Counted from the first letter of the stretch, positions 32,838 through 43,876 are shown. The stretch: DNA of 64,000 bases from Candidatus Photodesmus katoptron Akat1 (GCF_000478685.1 NZ_AMSD01000001.1:248001-312000); one strand, 5' to 3'. Notes: generated by a model from the sequence alone, not told the origin. Translations and numbers: made by a program.

Positions 32838-34148
32838 ATGTTAACTATTCTAACTCAAATTTCATCAACTTATCGAAGCTTTATTGTATTTGCTACTGGA
32901 TTAATAATCATCAGTATTTTTCTTCCTAATTATAAAAAACTGCAACAAGAGAAAAAACACTATCAAATTGGACATCATTACCCTTTATATATCAGCAATA
33001 AAGAACTTCATTCTAGTTATAATAACTCAGATCTATCCCAGTCAATTAAGCGTTGGAATAAACATACTGTAGGTTATGGTGAAAACAGTGCAATTTTATT
33101 TCAACGGCTTGGTTTATCTTCTCGACTACTATATCAACTAGCAAATACGAATGATGATATTAAATCTCAATTAACCAAATTAAAACCAGGCGATATATTA
33201 GAGTTTGGTTTTGATGAAAATCAAACTTTAGCTGAATTAAGGCGATCAGTGAGTCCTATTAAAACATTTATTATTTATAAAACTGATTCTGGTTTTGACT
33301 CTAAATTTGAAGAAAAAGAGCTAAATTTTGAATATAACTATGTAGAAGCTAAAATCACTTCTAATTTTTGGAATGCTGCTATTAATGCTGGTTTAACAGC
33401 AAATCAGATTATGGAAATTGCAGAAATCTTTGGTTGGGATATTGATTTTTCCCTTGATATTCGAATTGGTGATCAATTTAAAGTACTTTATCAAGAACAA
33501 GTAGTTGAAGGTGAAATTATTGGACGAGGTAAAATCGTAACAGCTATATTTACTAACCAAGGACGTACATTTACTGCAATTTTAGATGATAAAACTAATA
33601 ATTATTACGATCAAAATGGTCATGCGATGAAAAAAGCTTTTTTACGTTCTCCTGTAGATTTTCGTCGTGTTTCATCAAACTTTAATCCTCGCCGGTTACA
33701 CCCAATAACAGGAAAAATACAACCGCATCGAGGTACAGACTACGCTGCACCAATTGGTACTCCTGTTTGGTCTGCAGGAGATGGTATAGTCCAAAAATCA
33801 AGCTACAATAAGTTTAACGGGAATTATGTCTTTATTCGCCATAATCAACATTACGTAACTAAATATTTACACCTAGAAAAACGGATGGTAAAAGTTGGTC
33901 AGCGTGTTAAACAAGGTCAAACAATCGGAACTGTAGGTGCAACAGGCCGTGTAACAGGGCCGCATTTACACTATGAGTTTTTGTTTAATGGGGTACATAA
34001 AAATGCTCGCACTGTTGAACTACCAAAATCTAACCCTTTAACTGGAGAAGAAAAAACAAACTTTATTACTAACGCAAAAATCTATTTAATACAACTGAAT
34101 CACTACAGGAATGCACTTTATGAAAACAATGTTAGTAGGAATTCTTAG
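32838..34148 (+). CDS. mepM: Murein DD-endopeptidase, MepM-like (M23 family)
   Basis: This envelope zinc endopeptidase opens the peptidoglycan mesh for growth. A single N-terminal membrane anchor (about 10-30) is followed by a LysM-like/OapA-like region and the M23 (LytM) domain at ~285-400. Zinc and catalytic residues are His297 and Asp301 (HRGTD) and His376 and His378 (PHLHYE). The 436 residues compare with 440 for E. coli MepM. It is divergent from tyrS, a common Vibrio arrangement. Confidence 0.88.
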   Translation: MLTILTQISSTYRSFIVFATGLIIISIFLPNYKKLQQEKKHYQIGHHYPLYISNKELHSSYNNSDLSQSIKRWNKHTVGYGENSAILFQRLGLSSRLLYQLANTNDDIKSQLTKLKPGDILEFGFDENQTLAELRRSVSPIKTFIIYKTDSGFDSKFEEKELNFEYNYVEAKITSNFWNAAINAGLTANQIMEIAEIFGWDIDFSLDIRIGDQFKVLYQEQVVEGEIIGRGKIVTAIFTNQGRTFTAILDDKTNNYYDQNGHAMKKAFLRSPVDFRRVSSNFNPRRLHPITGKIQPHRGTDYAAPIGTPVWSAGDGIVQKSSYNKFNGNYVFIRHNQHYVTKYLHLEKRMVKVGQRVKQGQTIGTVGATGRVTGPHLHYEFLFNGVHKNARTVELPKSNPLTGEEKTNFITNAKIYLIQLNHYRNALYENNVSRNS

Positions 34149-34342
34149 ATAAATTAAATCAGTAATACGCATACTGTGCTTACTTTAAGTATATCAATGT
34201 AGCAAATAGTTAAGATTTCTACTATTACTTTAAATAAGATTTAAGCAGATTCATCTTGTTAGAATCATCTCTAGCTTCAAACAAGTTTAGTATTTTGTAT
34301 TCTAAATGAATTTAATGCATCAGTTTTAATAGGAAATTTTAC

Positions 34343-36277
34343 ATGAGTATTTTAAATCATTTTCAAAAACGTTATGAAATTGCTAAACATGAGGAATTAT
34401 CGTTACAAGATTTTTTAGAACTATGTAAAAATGACAAAAGCGCTTATGCTAATGCTGCTGAACGTTTGCTTATGGCTATCGGCAAACCTAATCTGGTAGA
34501 TACTACGAAAAATCCTCAGTTAAGTCGAATTTTTTCAAATCGAATTATATCAAAATACGAAACATTTGAAGACTTCCACGGTATGGAAGACGCTATTGAA
34601 CAAATTGTTTCCTATTTAAAGCATTCTGCTCAAGGATTAGAAGAACGCAAACAAATTCTTTATCTATTAGGTCCTGTTGGTGGAGGCAAATCTTCACTAG
34701 CTGAAAAACTAAAAATATTAATGCAAAAAATCCCTATTTATGTTCTTTCCGCTAATGGTAAACAAAGCCCTGTTAATGAAACGCCTTTATGTTTATTTGA
34801 TATTAATCAAGATGGGCAATTACTTAAAAAAGAGTATGGTATTGAAAATCGTTATCTATCCTCGATTATGTCACCATGGGCTGTAAAACGTTTGCATGAG
34901 TTTTCTGGTGATATTTCTAAATTTAAAGTAGTTAAAACTTATCCTTCAATTCTTAACCAAATTGCTATAGCTAAAACTGAACCTGGAGATGAAAATAATC
35001 AAGATATCTCATCTTTAGTTGGAAAGGTAGATATACGTCAACTTGAATATTTCTCTCAAAATGATCCTGACTCTTATAGTTACTCTGGTGCACTTTGCAA
35101 AGCTAACCAAGGATTGATGGAATTTGTAGAAATGTTTAAAGCACCAATTAAAGTTCTACATCCATTATTAACAGCAACTCAAGAAGGTAATTTTAATAGC
35201 ACTGAAGGACTATCTGCTTTGCCATTTGACGGAATAATCCTTGCTCATTCAAATGAATCTGAATGGAAAAATTTTCGAAATAATAAAAAAAATGAGGCAT
35301 TTTTAGATCGCATCTACATAGTTAAGGTGCCTTACTGCTTACGTATTTCTGAAGAAGCAAAAATCTATCAAAAACTTCTTAACCATTCAGCTTTATCTAA
35401 AGCACCATGTTCACCAAATACGCTTGATCTGCTCGCTCAATTTAGTATTTTATCAAGACTTAAGCAGCCGAAGAACTCTTCGTTATTTTCAAAGATGCGT
35501 GTTTACAATGGCGAGACCTTAAAAGATACAGATCCCAAAGCTAAAAGTTATCAAGAATACCGCTATTATGCTGGTATTGATGAAGGAATGTCAGGTTTAT
35601 CAACTCGTTTTGCATTTAAAATTTTATCTCGTGTATTTAATTTTGATCAAAGTGAAGTTGCAGCAAATCCTGTACACTTATTCTATGTTATTGAACAACA
35701 AGTTGAACGTGAACAATTTCCTCAAGAACAAACAGAAAAATACCTAGAATATTTAAAAGGATATTTAGTCCCACGTTACATTGAATTTATTGGTAAAGAA
35801 ATTCAAACTGCCTATTTAGAATCTTATTCTGAATATGGACAAAATATTTTTGATCGCTATGTTATTTATGCTGATTTCTGGATTCAAGATCAAGAGTATC
35901 GTGATCCTGAAACTGGCCAATTATTTGATCGATCATCATTAAATAGTGAATTAGAAAAAATTGAAAAACCTGCAGGAATCAGTAATCCAAAAGATTTCCG
36001 TAATGAAATTGTGAATTTTGTCTTGCGTGCTAAAGCCCATAATAATGGACTTAATCCAATCTGGACTAGCTATGAAAAACTTCGTACTGTGATTGAAAAA
36101 AAAATGTTCTCTAATACAGAAGAATTACTCCCAGTAATTTCATTTAACACAAAAACTTCTTCTGAAGATCAAAAGAAACATGATGATTTTGTTGCTCGTA
36201 TGATGAAAAAAGGCTATACGGAAAAGCAAGTAAGATTATTATCTGAGTGGTATTTACGTGTACGTAAATCTTCTTAG
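34343..36277 (+). CDS. yeaG: PrkA/YeaG family serine protein kinase (AAA+)
   Basis: Stress-related protein kinase with an N-terminal AAA domain and a C-terminal kinase-like domain. Walker A is GPVGGGKS (110-117). The 644 residues are full length; the start MSILNHFQKRYE and the blocks YLLGPVGGGKSSLAEKLK and DEGMSGLSTRFAFK are typical. AGGA lies 11 bases before the ATG. It is the first gene of yeaG-yeaH-ycgB, an operon tied in enterobacteria to starvation, nitrogen limitation and RpoS. Confidence 0.95.
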   Translation: MSILNHFQKRYEIAKHEELSLQDFLELCKNDKSAYANAAERLLMAIGKPNLVDTTKNPQLSRIFSNRIISKYETFEDFHGMEDAIEQIVSYLKHSAQGLEERKQILYLLGPVGGGKSSLAEKLKILMQKIPIYVLSANGKQSPVNETPLCLFDINQDGQLLKKEYGIENRYLSSIMSPWAVKRLHEFSGDISKFKVVKTYPSILNQIAIAKTEPGDENNQDISSLVGKVDIRQLEYFSQNDPDSYSYSGALCKANQGLMEFVEMFKAPIKVLHPLLTATQEGNFNSTEGLSALPFDGIILAHSNESEWKNFRNNKKNEAFLDRIYIVKVPYCLRISEEAKIYQKLLNHSALSKAPCSPNTLDLLAQFSILSRLKQPKNSSLFSKMRVYNGETLKDTDPKAKSYQEYRYYAGIDEGMSGLSTRFAFKILSRVFNFDQSEVAANPVHLFYVIEQQVEREQFPQEQTEKYLEYLKGYLVPRYIEFIGKEIQTAYLESYSEYGQNIFDRYVIYADFWIQDQEYRDPETGQLFDRSSLNSELEKIEKPAGISNPKDFRNEIVNFVLRAKAHNNGLNPIWTSYEKLRTVIEKKMFSNTEELLPVISFNTKTSSEDQKKHDDFVARMMKKGYTEKQVRLLSEWYLRVRKSS

Positions 36278-36312
36278 ATATAGATAATAAATATACTGCT
36301 TAGAGGAAATTC

Positions 36313-37575
36313 ATGGTACAAATTATTGATAGACGACTTAATACAAAAAACAAAAGCGCAATCAATCGTCAACGTTTTTTACGTCGTCATAAAAAACAAA
36401 TTAAAGAGTCACTAAACGAAGCAGTTAATCGTAGGTCCATAACTAATATTGATTCTTGTGAAAATATTTCAATTCCTCACAGAGATATTACAGAACCTAT
36501 CTTTCAACAAGGACAAGGGGGTATACAAGAAAAAGTTAATCCTGGTAATGATAAATTTGTTTTTGGTGATAAAATTCAACGACCTAAAAACCAATCCAAT
36601 CAAGAGAACAATAATAATTTATCTAATAAGAAAAAAGATCAATTCGTTTTTCAGATATCCAAAGATGAATATCTTGACCTACTATTTAACAATTTAGAAC
36701 TACCTAATCTAGAAGAGAAACCAAACAATAAAATCAATAAATGGGAAATACGTAGATCTGGATTTCAAACTTCAGGAATTCCTTTTAATATAGCTATTAC
36801 TCATTCTCTAAAACAATCATTTGCTCGCAGAATTGCTATGACTGCAAGCAAAAAAAATAAAATTAAAAAACTAAAAAATGAACTTGATAGGATAAAAAAA
36901 TCAGGTAGTAAACGCCAAACTCTAAAGGAGAAGAGTCTAAAAAAAGAAATTAGTTTATTACAAAATAAAATTAAAAAAATTCCATTTATCGATACGCTTG
37001 ATCTTCGTTTCAAACATTATGAAAAACAACCTGTTTTATCCAGTCAAGCCGTAATTTTCTGCTTGATGGATGTCTCTGGATCTATGAATCAAATTACAAA
37101 AGATATTGCTAAACGCTTCTATTTATTATTATACTTGTTCTTGACTCGTACCTATGAAAGTGTCGAATTGGTATTTATTCGACATCATACGCAAGCAAAA
37201 GAAGTAGATGAATATGATTTTTTCTACTCACAAGAAACTGGTGGTACTATTGTATCTAGTGCTTTAAAACTTATGATGACAATCCTACAAGATCAAGACC
37301 GTTACCCAGAAAAAGAGTGGAATATATATGCTGCGCAAGTATCTGATGGAGATAATTGGGCTGAAGATTCTCCTAGATGTAAAGAACTGTTAATAAAAAA
37401 AATCCTACCAAGATGCCAATATTACTCCTATATTGAAATTACCAAACGTTCCTATCAAACTTTATGGAATGAATATAAAAAGCTTGAACGAATAACTAGT
37501 AATTTTTCGATGAAAAACATCAAAAATATAGATGATGTTTTTCCTACATTTAGAGAATTATTCCAAAAAAAATAA
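36313..37575 (+). CDS. yeaH: YeaH/YhbH family protein (von Willebrand A domain)
   Basis: DUF444 protein of unknown biochemical role, always linked to PrkA. The N-terminal region is rich in Lys and Asn and low in complexity (about 60-130), followed by a charged coiled segment (170-225). A VWA-like domain has the metal site DVSGS (Asp253, Ser255, Ser257). The 420 residues compare with ~427 in E. coli. It starts 35 bases after yeaG and is followed by ycgB after 21 bases. Confidence 0.93.
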   Translation: MVQIIDRRLNTKNKSAINRQRFLRRHKKQIKESLNEAVNRRSITNIDSCENISIPHRDITEPIFQQGQGGIQEKVNPGNDKFVFGDKIQRPKNQSNQENNNNLSNKKKDQFVFQISKDEYLDLLFNNLELPNLEEKPNNKINKWEIRRSGFQTSGIPFNIAITHSLKQSFARRIAMTASKKNKIKKLKNELDRIKKSGSKRQTLKEKSLKKEISLLQNKIKKIPFIDTLDLRFKHYEKQPVLSSQAVIFCLMDVSGSMNQITKDIAKRFYLLLYLFLTRTYESVELVFIRHHTQAKEVDEYDFFYSQETGGTIVSSALKLMMTILQDQDRYPEKEWNIYAAQVSDGDNWAEDSPRCKELLIKKILPRCQYYSYIEITKRSYQTLWNEYKKLERITSNFSMKNIKNIDDVFPTFRELFQKK

Positions 37576-37596
37576 TCTAGAAGAAAGAAAGATAGA

Positions 37597-39099
37597 ATGA
37601 ACATAAAAAACAAAACGTTACCAGATTTTCCAGACTGGACGTTTGATTCACTTAGACGTTATCATAAAGAAATAAAAAGAGTAGCTAAACACTATCACCT
37701 TGATACTTATCCTAATCAAATTGAAATTATTACCTCTGAACAGATGATGGATACTTATTCAAGTATTGGAATGCCAATTAACTATCATCATTGGTCTTTT
37801 GGAAAAAGATTTATTCAAATAGAACAAGAATACGTACATGGAAAAATGGGATTAGCTTATGAAATTGTTATCAATTCAAATCCTTGTATAGCATATTTAT
37901 TAGAAGAAAATACTGCAGCTATGCAAGCATTAATTATAGCGCATGCATGTTATGGACATAATTCTTTCTTTAAGGGAAATTACCTTTTCCAAACTTGGAC
38001 TGATGCAAGTTCTATTATTGATTATTTTTTATTTGCGAAAAACTACATTACTAAATGCGAAGAGAAATATGGAGTACAACAAGTTGAAAGCTTATTAGAT
38101 TCATGTCATGCACTAATGAATTATGGTGTTGATCGTTATAAACGACCAGAAAAAATTTCTATTTCAGAAGAAAAAATTCGCCAAGAAGAACGTACAGCAT
38201 ATCTACAATCACAAATAAACGAGCTTTGGCGAACATTGCCAAAAGTTAAAAATCAGAATAAGGAAATTAAGATTAAATTCCCTAGTGAACCTCAAGAAAA
38301 TATTCTCTATTTCATTGAAAAACATGCTCCACTTCTTGAGCCATGGCAACGAGAAATAGTACGTATTGTTAGAAAGATCAGCCAATATTTCTATCCACAA
38401 AAACAAACTCAAGTAATGAATGAAGGTTGGGCTACTTTCTGGCATTATATAATAATAAATCACCTTTATGATGAAGGCTTACTATCAGACAAATTTCTTT
38501 TAGAGTTTTTATATAACCATACTAGTGTGATAGCACAACCTCCCTATAATAGTCATAAATTTACTGGTATTAATCCTTACTCCCTTGGGTTTGCTATGTT
38601 TTCTGATATCAAGCGAATTTGCGAAAAACCAACCAATGAGGATAGAGAATGGTTTCCTGATCTAGCTGAATCTAATTGGCTAGATGCAGTTCACTTTGCA
38701 ATGCATCACTTTAAGGATGAAAGCTTTATTAACCAGTATCTATCACCAAAACTAATTCGTGATTTCAAACTATTTTCAATATTAGATAATGATAGAAATG
38801 ATTTTATCATAGTAAGTGCAATTCACGATGAACTTGGATATACTACGATTCGTGAAAAGTTAGCCGCACAATATAATTTAAGCTATTTAGAACCTAATAT
38901 TCAAGTGTTTAATGCTGATATAAAGGGTAATCGATCATTAACATTACAACATATTCCACACAATAAAAACCAACTAGATAAAAATTATACTGAAGTGCTT
39001 AAACATATTTACAGGTTATGGGGATTTAAGATTATTTTAGAGGAAGTTGATGAGAATGGAAATAACCGATTGTTTGCCAGTTGTCCTAACAGCTTGTAA
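37597..39099 (+). CDS. ycgB: SpoVR family protein (YcgB)
   Basis: SpoVR-like protein. In Bacillus it affects spore cortex; in non-sporing bacteria its role is unknown, but it travels with PrkA and YeaH. Family blocks are PDWTFDSLRRYHKEI, GMPINYHHWSFGKRF, YEIVINSNPCIAYLLEENT, HACYGHNSFFKGNY and MNEGWATFWHY. The 500 residues are full length. It is the last gene of the operon and converges on kdsB with 74 bases between. Confidence 0.95.
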   Translation: MNIKNKTLPDFPDWTFDSLRRYHKEIKRVAKHYHLDTYPNQIEIITSEQMMDTYSSIGMPINYHHWSFGKRFIQIEQEYVHGKMGLAYEIVINSNPCIAYLLEENTAAMQALIIAHACYGHNSFFKGNYLFQTWTDASSIIDYFLFAKNYITKCEEKYGVQQVESLLDSCHALMNYGVDRYKRPEKISISEEKIRQEERTAYLQSQINELWRTLPKVKNQNKEIKIKFPSEPQENILYFIEKHAPLLEPWQREIVRIVRKISQYFYPQKQTQVMNEGWATFWHYIIINHLYDEGLLSDKFLLEFLYNHTSVIAQPPYNSHKFTGINPYSLGFAMFSDIKRICEKPTNEDREWFPDLAESNWLDAVHFAMHHFKDESFINQYLSPKLIRDFKLFSILDNDRNDFIIVSAIHDELGYTTIREKLAAQYNLSYLEPNIQVFNADIKGNRSLTLQHIPHNKNQLDKNYTEVLKHIYRLWGFKIILEEVDENGNNRLFASCPNSL

Positions 39100-39173
39100 T
39101 TTTACAAAAAAAAACTTCTATTAACATATCACTCAACTAAAAATTATAATTGTTCACTATTACATTCTATTTA

Positions 39174-39923
39174 TTACTTAAGCATTTCTCGTATAGTTTT
39201 AAGATCTTCAAAAGTATCAATCCCACCAAAAATTGGAATATCTTTAGCAATATTTACATAAATTTTCTCTCCATACCAAAGCACACGCAATTGCTCTAAA
39301 GATTCAATATGTTCTAAAATTGTTGATTTCCAGTTCATGTAAGTATTAATAAAACTAGCTTTATAAGCATAGATACCAATATGACGCATTAAAGGATAAG
39401 TTATCTTTTTGTCCTTTTTAGAAAAATTTACCTTGTCCCAAGGGATAGGAGCTCGACTAAAATAAATTGCATAACCATCTTTGTTCATTAACACTTTAAC
39501 TACATTTGAATTGAAAACTTCATTCTTATTTACAATTTCAACTGCAAGTGTAGCCATTGATGCATCAGTTGAAGAAAGACTATTAGCAACCTGAGTAATA
39601 ATTGAAGGAGGGATCAAAGGTTCATCACATTGGACATTTATAACCGTATGATTATCAGAAAGTCTAAGCATGTTAACTACCTCAGCTAAACGTTCCGTCC
39701 CTGACTGATGTTTAGATGAAGTCATACATACTTTACCACCAAATAAGTTCACAACGCGAGCTATGCGTTGATCATCAGTCGCAATAATAACCTTGCTAGC
39801 ACCTGACTGCATAGCACTATCATATACCCAACGCACCATCGGTTTACCTAAAATATCAATAATTGGTTTCCCAGGTAACCGAGTTGAGTAATAACGGGCA
39901 GGAATAATTACAGTAAAAGTCAT
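39174..39923 (-). CDS. kdsB: CMP-Kdo synthetase (3-deoxy-manno-octulosonate cytidylyltransferase)
   Basis: Activates Kdo with CTP for lipid A-inner core synthesis. The start [29 protein letters not shown] carries the nucleotide-binding motif. [18 protein letters not shown] and [12 protein letters not shown] follow. The 249 residues are full length. Its ATG overlaps the expected stop of ycaR (TAATG), the usual lpxK-ycaR-kdsB arrangement. Confidence 0.96.
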   Translation of the reverse strand: MTFTVIIPARYYSTRLPGKPIIDILGKPMVRWVYDSAMQSGASKVIIATDDQRIARVVNLFGGKVCMTSSKHQSGTERLAEVVNMLRLSDNHTVINVQCDEPLIPPSIITQVANSLSSTDASMATLAVEIVNKNEVFNSNVVKVLMNKDGYAIYFSRAPIPWDKVNFSKKDKKITYPLMRHIGIYAYKASFINTYMNWKSTILEHIESLEQLRVLWYGEKIYVNIAKDIPIFGGIDTFEDLKTIREMLK

Positions 39924-40101
39924 TAGAACTCTTCTTCCATAAATATAATTCGTGCTTCAGATTCTAATAATACAGGGATACTATCCTTAATTGGATATGC
40001 TAAACGATCTAATTTACATATTAATTCCTGATTTTTTTCTTAAAAATAAGTTTTCCTTTACAAACTGGACAGGCTATTATTTCAAGTAGTCGATGATCCA
40101 T
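39923..40101 (-). pseudogene. ycaR: UPF0434/Trm112-like protein YcaR, frameshifted at a poly-A run
   Basis: Small (~59-residue) zinc-ribbon-like protein normally lying between lpxK and kdsB. The minus strand reads MDHRLLEIIACPVCKGKLIF, then a seven-A run (40032-40038), after which the frame stops at once. With eight A it continues [20 protein letters not shown] and [19 protein letters not shown] to a TAA overlapping the kdsB ATG, the full family sequence. All but one base of the gene is preserved, so it may be rescued by slippage rather than truly dead. Its start overlaps the lpxK end by 20 bases. Confidence 0.85.
40032..40038 (-). other. Seven-A run (mRNA sense) breaking ycaR
   Basis: Seven T on the plus strand. 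Eight are required for the YcaR frame. It is one of six homopolymer frame breaks in this window. Confidence 0.8.
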
Positions 40102-41092
40102 AAAACTCTACTACCTCGCTTATCTTATTTATAATACGCTGTTCATCTTTTATATCAAAATTGGCTGATACTGGTAAGTACCACCAATGCTCCTTAGCAA
40201 AACATCTACACTTTATAGCATCTTTTTCTGTCATTATTAAATTAGTTCCTTGAGAAGAAATCAAATCTAATTCTTTTACTTGAAAAGTTTTATGATCAGA
40301 AAAACTCTTCGTAGCAACTAAATGAGCACCAAGTTCCTTTAAAGTATGAAAAAATCTAGCTGGATAGCCAATACCAGCAAAAGCAACCAGCTTCCCTAAC
40401 TCAGCAACCGAAACTTTTTTACCTGTTTTCAGGTTAATAGCTAAACTTGGTTTAAGTTTCATAGAGATCTCATTTTCTAAAACTCGACCGCCATTACTTA
40501 TAATAAAATCAACCTTAGATAATCGAGTAACAGGTTCTCTTAATGGACCTAAGGGTATTAGCCTATTATTACCAAATCGTCGTATACTATCTACGATAGA
40601 AATTTCAATATCTCTTTCTAAAGCGTAATGTTGAAGGCCATCATCAGAAATAATTACATCAATATCTAACGATAGCAATACCTTTACAGCATCATTTCGA
40701 ATTGGCGAAACAACTACTATAGCACCTGTACGTTCCTGAATTAATTTTGGCTCATCACCACAAAACTGCACTAAAGTTGTTTTTTCTACAATCAATGGAT
40801 ATTTTAAGGCGTTACCTCCATACCCACGAGAAACAACACCAGGTTTAAAACCTCGCTTTTTAAGAATATTGACTAGCCATATAACAAAAGGTGTTTTCCC
40901 TGTTCCCCCTACAATAATATTTCCTACTACAATAACTGCTACAGGTGGACGATAACTCTTTTTTATACTACTTCTGTATAAAAAAATTCGAATAATAATA
41001 ACCAAGTAAAAAAAAACACTAAAAAACCATAAAATAGGCCAAAGTAAATACTTTAACGGATGATTTTGTTTAAACCAAATATGTTCAATCAT
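40082..41092 (-). CDS. lpxK: Tetraacyldisaccharide 4'-kinase
   Basis: Phosphorylates the 4' position of the lipid A precursor at the inner membrane. An N-terminal membrane helix (about 15-38) is followed by the P-loop GNIIVGGTGKT (57-67). Other family blocks are PGVVSRGYGG, GDEPKLI, ISDDGLQHY and PLGPLREP. The 336 residues are normal. It lies 3 bases after msbA; the 3' end overlaps ycaR. It works in the same pathway as kdsB, msbA and hldE. Confidence 0.95.
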   Translation of the reverse strand: MIEHIWFKQNHPLKYLLWPILWFFSVFFYLVIIIRIFLYRSSIKKSYRPPVAVIVVGNIIVGGTGKTPFVIWLVNILKKRGFKPGVVSRGYGGNALKYPLIVEKTTLVQFCGDEPKLIQERTGAIVVVSPIRNDAVKVLLSLDIDVIISDDGLQHYALERDIEISIVDSIRRFGNNRLIPLGPLREPVTRLSKVDFIISNGGRVLENEISMKLKPSLAINLKTGKKVSVAELGKLVAFAGIGYPARFFHTLKELGAHLVATKSFSDHKTFQVKELDLISSQGTNLIMTEKDAIKCRCFAKEHWWYLPVSANFDIKDEQRIINKISEVVEFYGSSTT

Positions 41093-41095
41093 ATG

Positions 41096-42898
41096 CTATT
41101 CACCAAATTGAATTTTATATAACTGTGCATATAAACCATCTGTTTTCATTAATTCTAAATGAAATCCACTTTGAATGATCTTACCCTCGTCAATAACTAA
41201 AATTTCATCAGCATTTTCAATGGTTGATAGGCGATGTGCAATTATTAAAACTGTTTTTTCTTTTTGTAATTTATCTAATGTAACTTGAATTATTCGCTCT
41301 GATTCTGTATCAAGTGCTGAAGTAGCTTCATCAAAAATAAGTACAGGAGTATCACGTAATAAAGCTCGAGCAATCGCAATACGTTGACGTTGACCGCCAG
41401 ATAGACTAACGCCATTTTCACCAATAATCGTATCTAAACCTTGATCCATACTATCAATAAAGTCCATAGAATTAGCTAACTTTGCTGCATATTTAATTTC
41501 TTCACGAGTGAATTTTTTATTTGATGCATAGGCAATATTATTAGCGATAGTATCATTAAATAAATAAATATTTTGTGATACTAAAGCAAAATGACTTCGT
41601 AAGTTAGCTAATTTATAATCACGAATATCATGTCCATCTAAATAAATAGAACCAGAATCAACATCATAGAAGCGAGTTAGGAGATTTATAATAGTACTTT
41701 TACCAGAACCAGAACGTCCAACAAGAGCTACTTTTTTCCCTTTAGGAATAGAAAAGTTAATATTAAATAATGCTGGCTTACTTTTTCCTTGATAAGTAAA
41801 AGTTACATTTTTTACCTCAATATTTCCTAAAACTGTATTTGATACATGCGTACCATTGTCTTGCTCAGTTTTTAGATCTATTAACTCAAATAAAGTCTGG
41901 CTGGCAGCCATGCCACGTTGGAATTCTGAAGTTACATTAGTTAATGCTTTTATTGGCCTCATCAAACAAAACATAGCTGAAAAAACCACTGTAAATGTAC
42001 CAGATGTCAATTCTGAACGAATAGAATCAATGCTTGCTAAAAATAATATGGATACCAAAGCAATAGAAGCAATTACTTGAATGATAGGATTCGCAATAGC
42101 CTGAGCCGCTACCAATTTCATTGTCTGTTGACGCATTTGATTATTAACATTATTGAAACGTTTACGTTCAACTGTTTGACCACCATAAGACAAAACAACC
42201 TTGTGCCCTTTTAACATTTGTTCTACAGAAGACGTTACATGCCCCATAGCAGTTTGCATATTTTTAGAAATTTTACGAAAACGTTCAGAAACAAAACTAA
42301 TACTCCAAGCAACTGGAGGAACAACAATAAACAATACTAGGGATAACTCCCAACTATTCCAAAACATCAATACTAATAAAGCAATAATACTAGCACCTTC
42401 TCTAATAAGACTAACTAATGCATGGCTAGTGGCACTAGCTACTTGCTCTGAATCATAAGTAATTCTAGAAAGCAAATCACCAGTTGATTCTTTATCGAAA
42501 AAAACTACTGGCATATGCATGAACTGATGAAAAATTTTTCTACGAATTTCCATAACAACATTTCCTGATACCCAACTTAAACAGTAAGTTGAAACAAAAC
42601 TGCTGAATCCACGAATAAGCATCATTGCAAAAATTATTATAGGTAACTTTTTTAAGAAATCAGACTTAGCATAGCCAAAACCTTCATCTAATAAAGGTTT
42701 AAGTAAAGAGAGCATATATGTATCTGAAATAGCATTAACTAATAATGCTACTATAGCAACTACTAAACCTAGCTTATAGAAGCGAATATATTTCCAAAGA
42801 CGTTCAAAAATTTGCCAAGTTGTTTTCTTTTGATCAGATGATATAGATGTATTTGATTTTTTAAGTATAAACATTCCCATGATTCTACTACCTTTCAT
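41096..42898 (-). CDS. msbA: Lipid A export ATP-binding/permease MsbA
   Basis: Homodimeric ABC flippase moving lipid A-core across the inner membrane. The six-helix transmembrane domain (~40-340) includes [17 protein letters not shown] and [12 protein letters not shown]. The nucleotide-binding domain has Walker [10 protein letters not shown], signature [15 protein letters not shown] and Walker [12 protein letters not shown]. The 600 residues slightly exceed the usual 582. The true start may be one of the Met codons at residues 7 or 9. comEC, often upstream, is absent. Confidence 0.95.
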   Translation of the reverse strand: MKGSRIMGMFILKKSNTSISSDQKKTTWQIFERLWKYIRFYKLGLVVAIVALLVNAISDTYMLSLLKPLLDEGFGYAKSDFLKKLPIIIFAMMLIRGFSSFVSTYCLSWVSGNVVMEIRRKIFHQFMHMPVVFFDKESTGDLLSRITYDSEQVASATSHALVSLIREGASIIALLVLMFWNSWELSLVLFIVVPPVAWSISFVSERFRKISKNMQTAMGHVTSSVEQMLKGHKVVLSYGGQTVERKRFNNVNNQMRQQTMKLVAAQAIANPIIQVIASIALVSILFLASIDSIRSELTSGTFTVVFSAMFCLMRPIKALTNVTSEFQRGMAASQTLFELIDLKTEQDNGTHVSNTVLGNIEVKNVTFTYQGKSKPALFNINFSIPKGKKVALVGRSGSGKSTIINLLTRFYDVDSGSIYLDGHDIRDYKLANLRSHFALVSQNIYLFNDTIANNIAYASNKKFTREEIKYAAKLANSMDFIDSMDQGLDTIIGENGVSLSGGQRQRIAIARALLRDTPVLIFDEATSALDTESERIIQVTLDKLQKEKTVLIIAHRLSTIENADEILVIDEGKIIQSGFHLELMKTDGLYAQLYKIQFGE

Positions 42899-42956
42899 CT
42901 CCTACAACATTTTCTTACACATCAAAGTAATTGTCATCTTACTTTTCTAATTTGTT

Positions 42957-42993
42957 TTAAAATACTTCTATTCGAATAATTTAAATAGAAGTA
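42957..42993 (-). terminator. Terminator behind cpdA
   Basis: TACTTCTATT (42963-42972) and AATAGAAGTA (42984-42993) form a 10-bp stem with an 11-base loop. On the minus strand it runs into TTTTAAAAC. It lies ~55 bases after the cpdA stop and before msbA. Confidence 0.6.
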
Positions 42994-43048
42994 ATTACTG
43001 CTTTTAAAGCAACTTAACTATCTGAAAATAAAAAATGATTGTTATTAA

Positions 43049-43876
43049 TTAGTAACCATTAGTATTTAAATCAGGTAAAAAATAAGTGCTCATTAAACGA
43101 TGGACCTGAGTTGAAATAGAACCATCATCATACAGTTCTATTTCTCTCCAACCTGGAGACAACCGATCTAATGCAAAATGCTTTGAATTTGGTTTAAATT
43201 GTATGCATGTTGAAGGAGCTGATAGTACACGTATATTTTGAATATCTCGGTCTATATTCTGATGAACATGCCCACACAAAATAGCTTTAACATTACTGTA
43301 CTTACGGAGTATTTGCCAAAATTCTATACTATCTTTGAGAGCATGACGATCAAGCCAATCACTGCCAACTAATATAGGATGATGATGAAGAAGAATTAAA
43401 GTATGATGATGATGATATTCTCTTAATATGCTATCTAATAACAACATTTGCTGTTTACTTAAATGGCCATAAGAAACACCAAACACTTGAGAATCTAAGA
43501 TAATAATCTGCCAATTTTCACTTAAGAAAGCGTGCTCTAGATTAAAAATCTTTTTTGGCCGAAAAAAACCTGCCATACTAGGTTTATAATCATGATTACC
43601 AGCTAACCAAAAACATGGCTGTTTTAAAACAGAAATGCTATCAACAAAATGTTGATAAGACTCCTCACTATGATCTTGAGAAATATCACCAGTTGCTACA
43701 ATAACATCAAACTGAAACTTTTTTTCTATAATAGCACCTAAAACAGCCTGAAAACTATCTAATGTAATCACATTTAGAAGACTTCCATCTTCGGGTGCAA
43801 ACAAATGAGTATCTGTAATTTGCAACAGCTTTATGCTAGAACTATTTGTTAAATTTAATGATAATCTCAAAACCAA
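43049..43876 (-). CDS. cpdA: 3',5'-cyclic-AMP phosphodiesterase CpdA
   Basis: Metallophosphoesterase that hydrolyses cAMP and so lowers CRP signalling. Metal-binding motifs are in order: DTHLF, ATGDISQD, GNHDY, LLHHHPI and CGHVHQ. The 275-residue length equals E. coli CpdA and the end is likewise DxNxxGY. The usual neighbours nudF and yqiB between cpdA and tolC are missing. Confidence 0.93.
   Translation of the reverse strand: MVLRLSLNLTNSSSIKLLQITDTHLFAPEDGSLLNVITLDSFQAVLGAIIEKKFQFDVIVATGDISQDHSEESYQHFVDSISVLKQPCFWLAGNHDYKPSMAGFFRPKKIFNLEHAFLSENWQIIILDSQVFGVSYGHLSKQQMLLLDSILREYHHHHTLILLHHHPILVGSDWLDRHALKDSIEFWQILRKYSNVKAILCGHVHQNIDRDIQNIRVLSAPSTCIQFKPNSKHFALDRLSPGWREIELYDDGSISTQVHRLMSTYFLPDLNTNGY

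Noticed and set aside
36449-36697. Alternative-frame ORF inside yeaH
   Set aside because: It lies in the Asn/Lys-rich low-complexity part of YeaH, where other frames stay open by chance; no start signal or similarity.
34343-39099. PrkA-YeaH-YcgB operon as a horizontally acquired island
   Set aside because: Base composition and codon use look like the neighbours, and the operon is ancestral in gammaproteobacteria; no mobility genes or repeats flank it.
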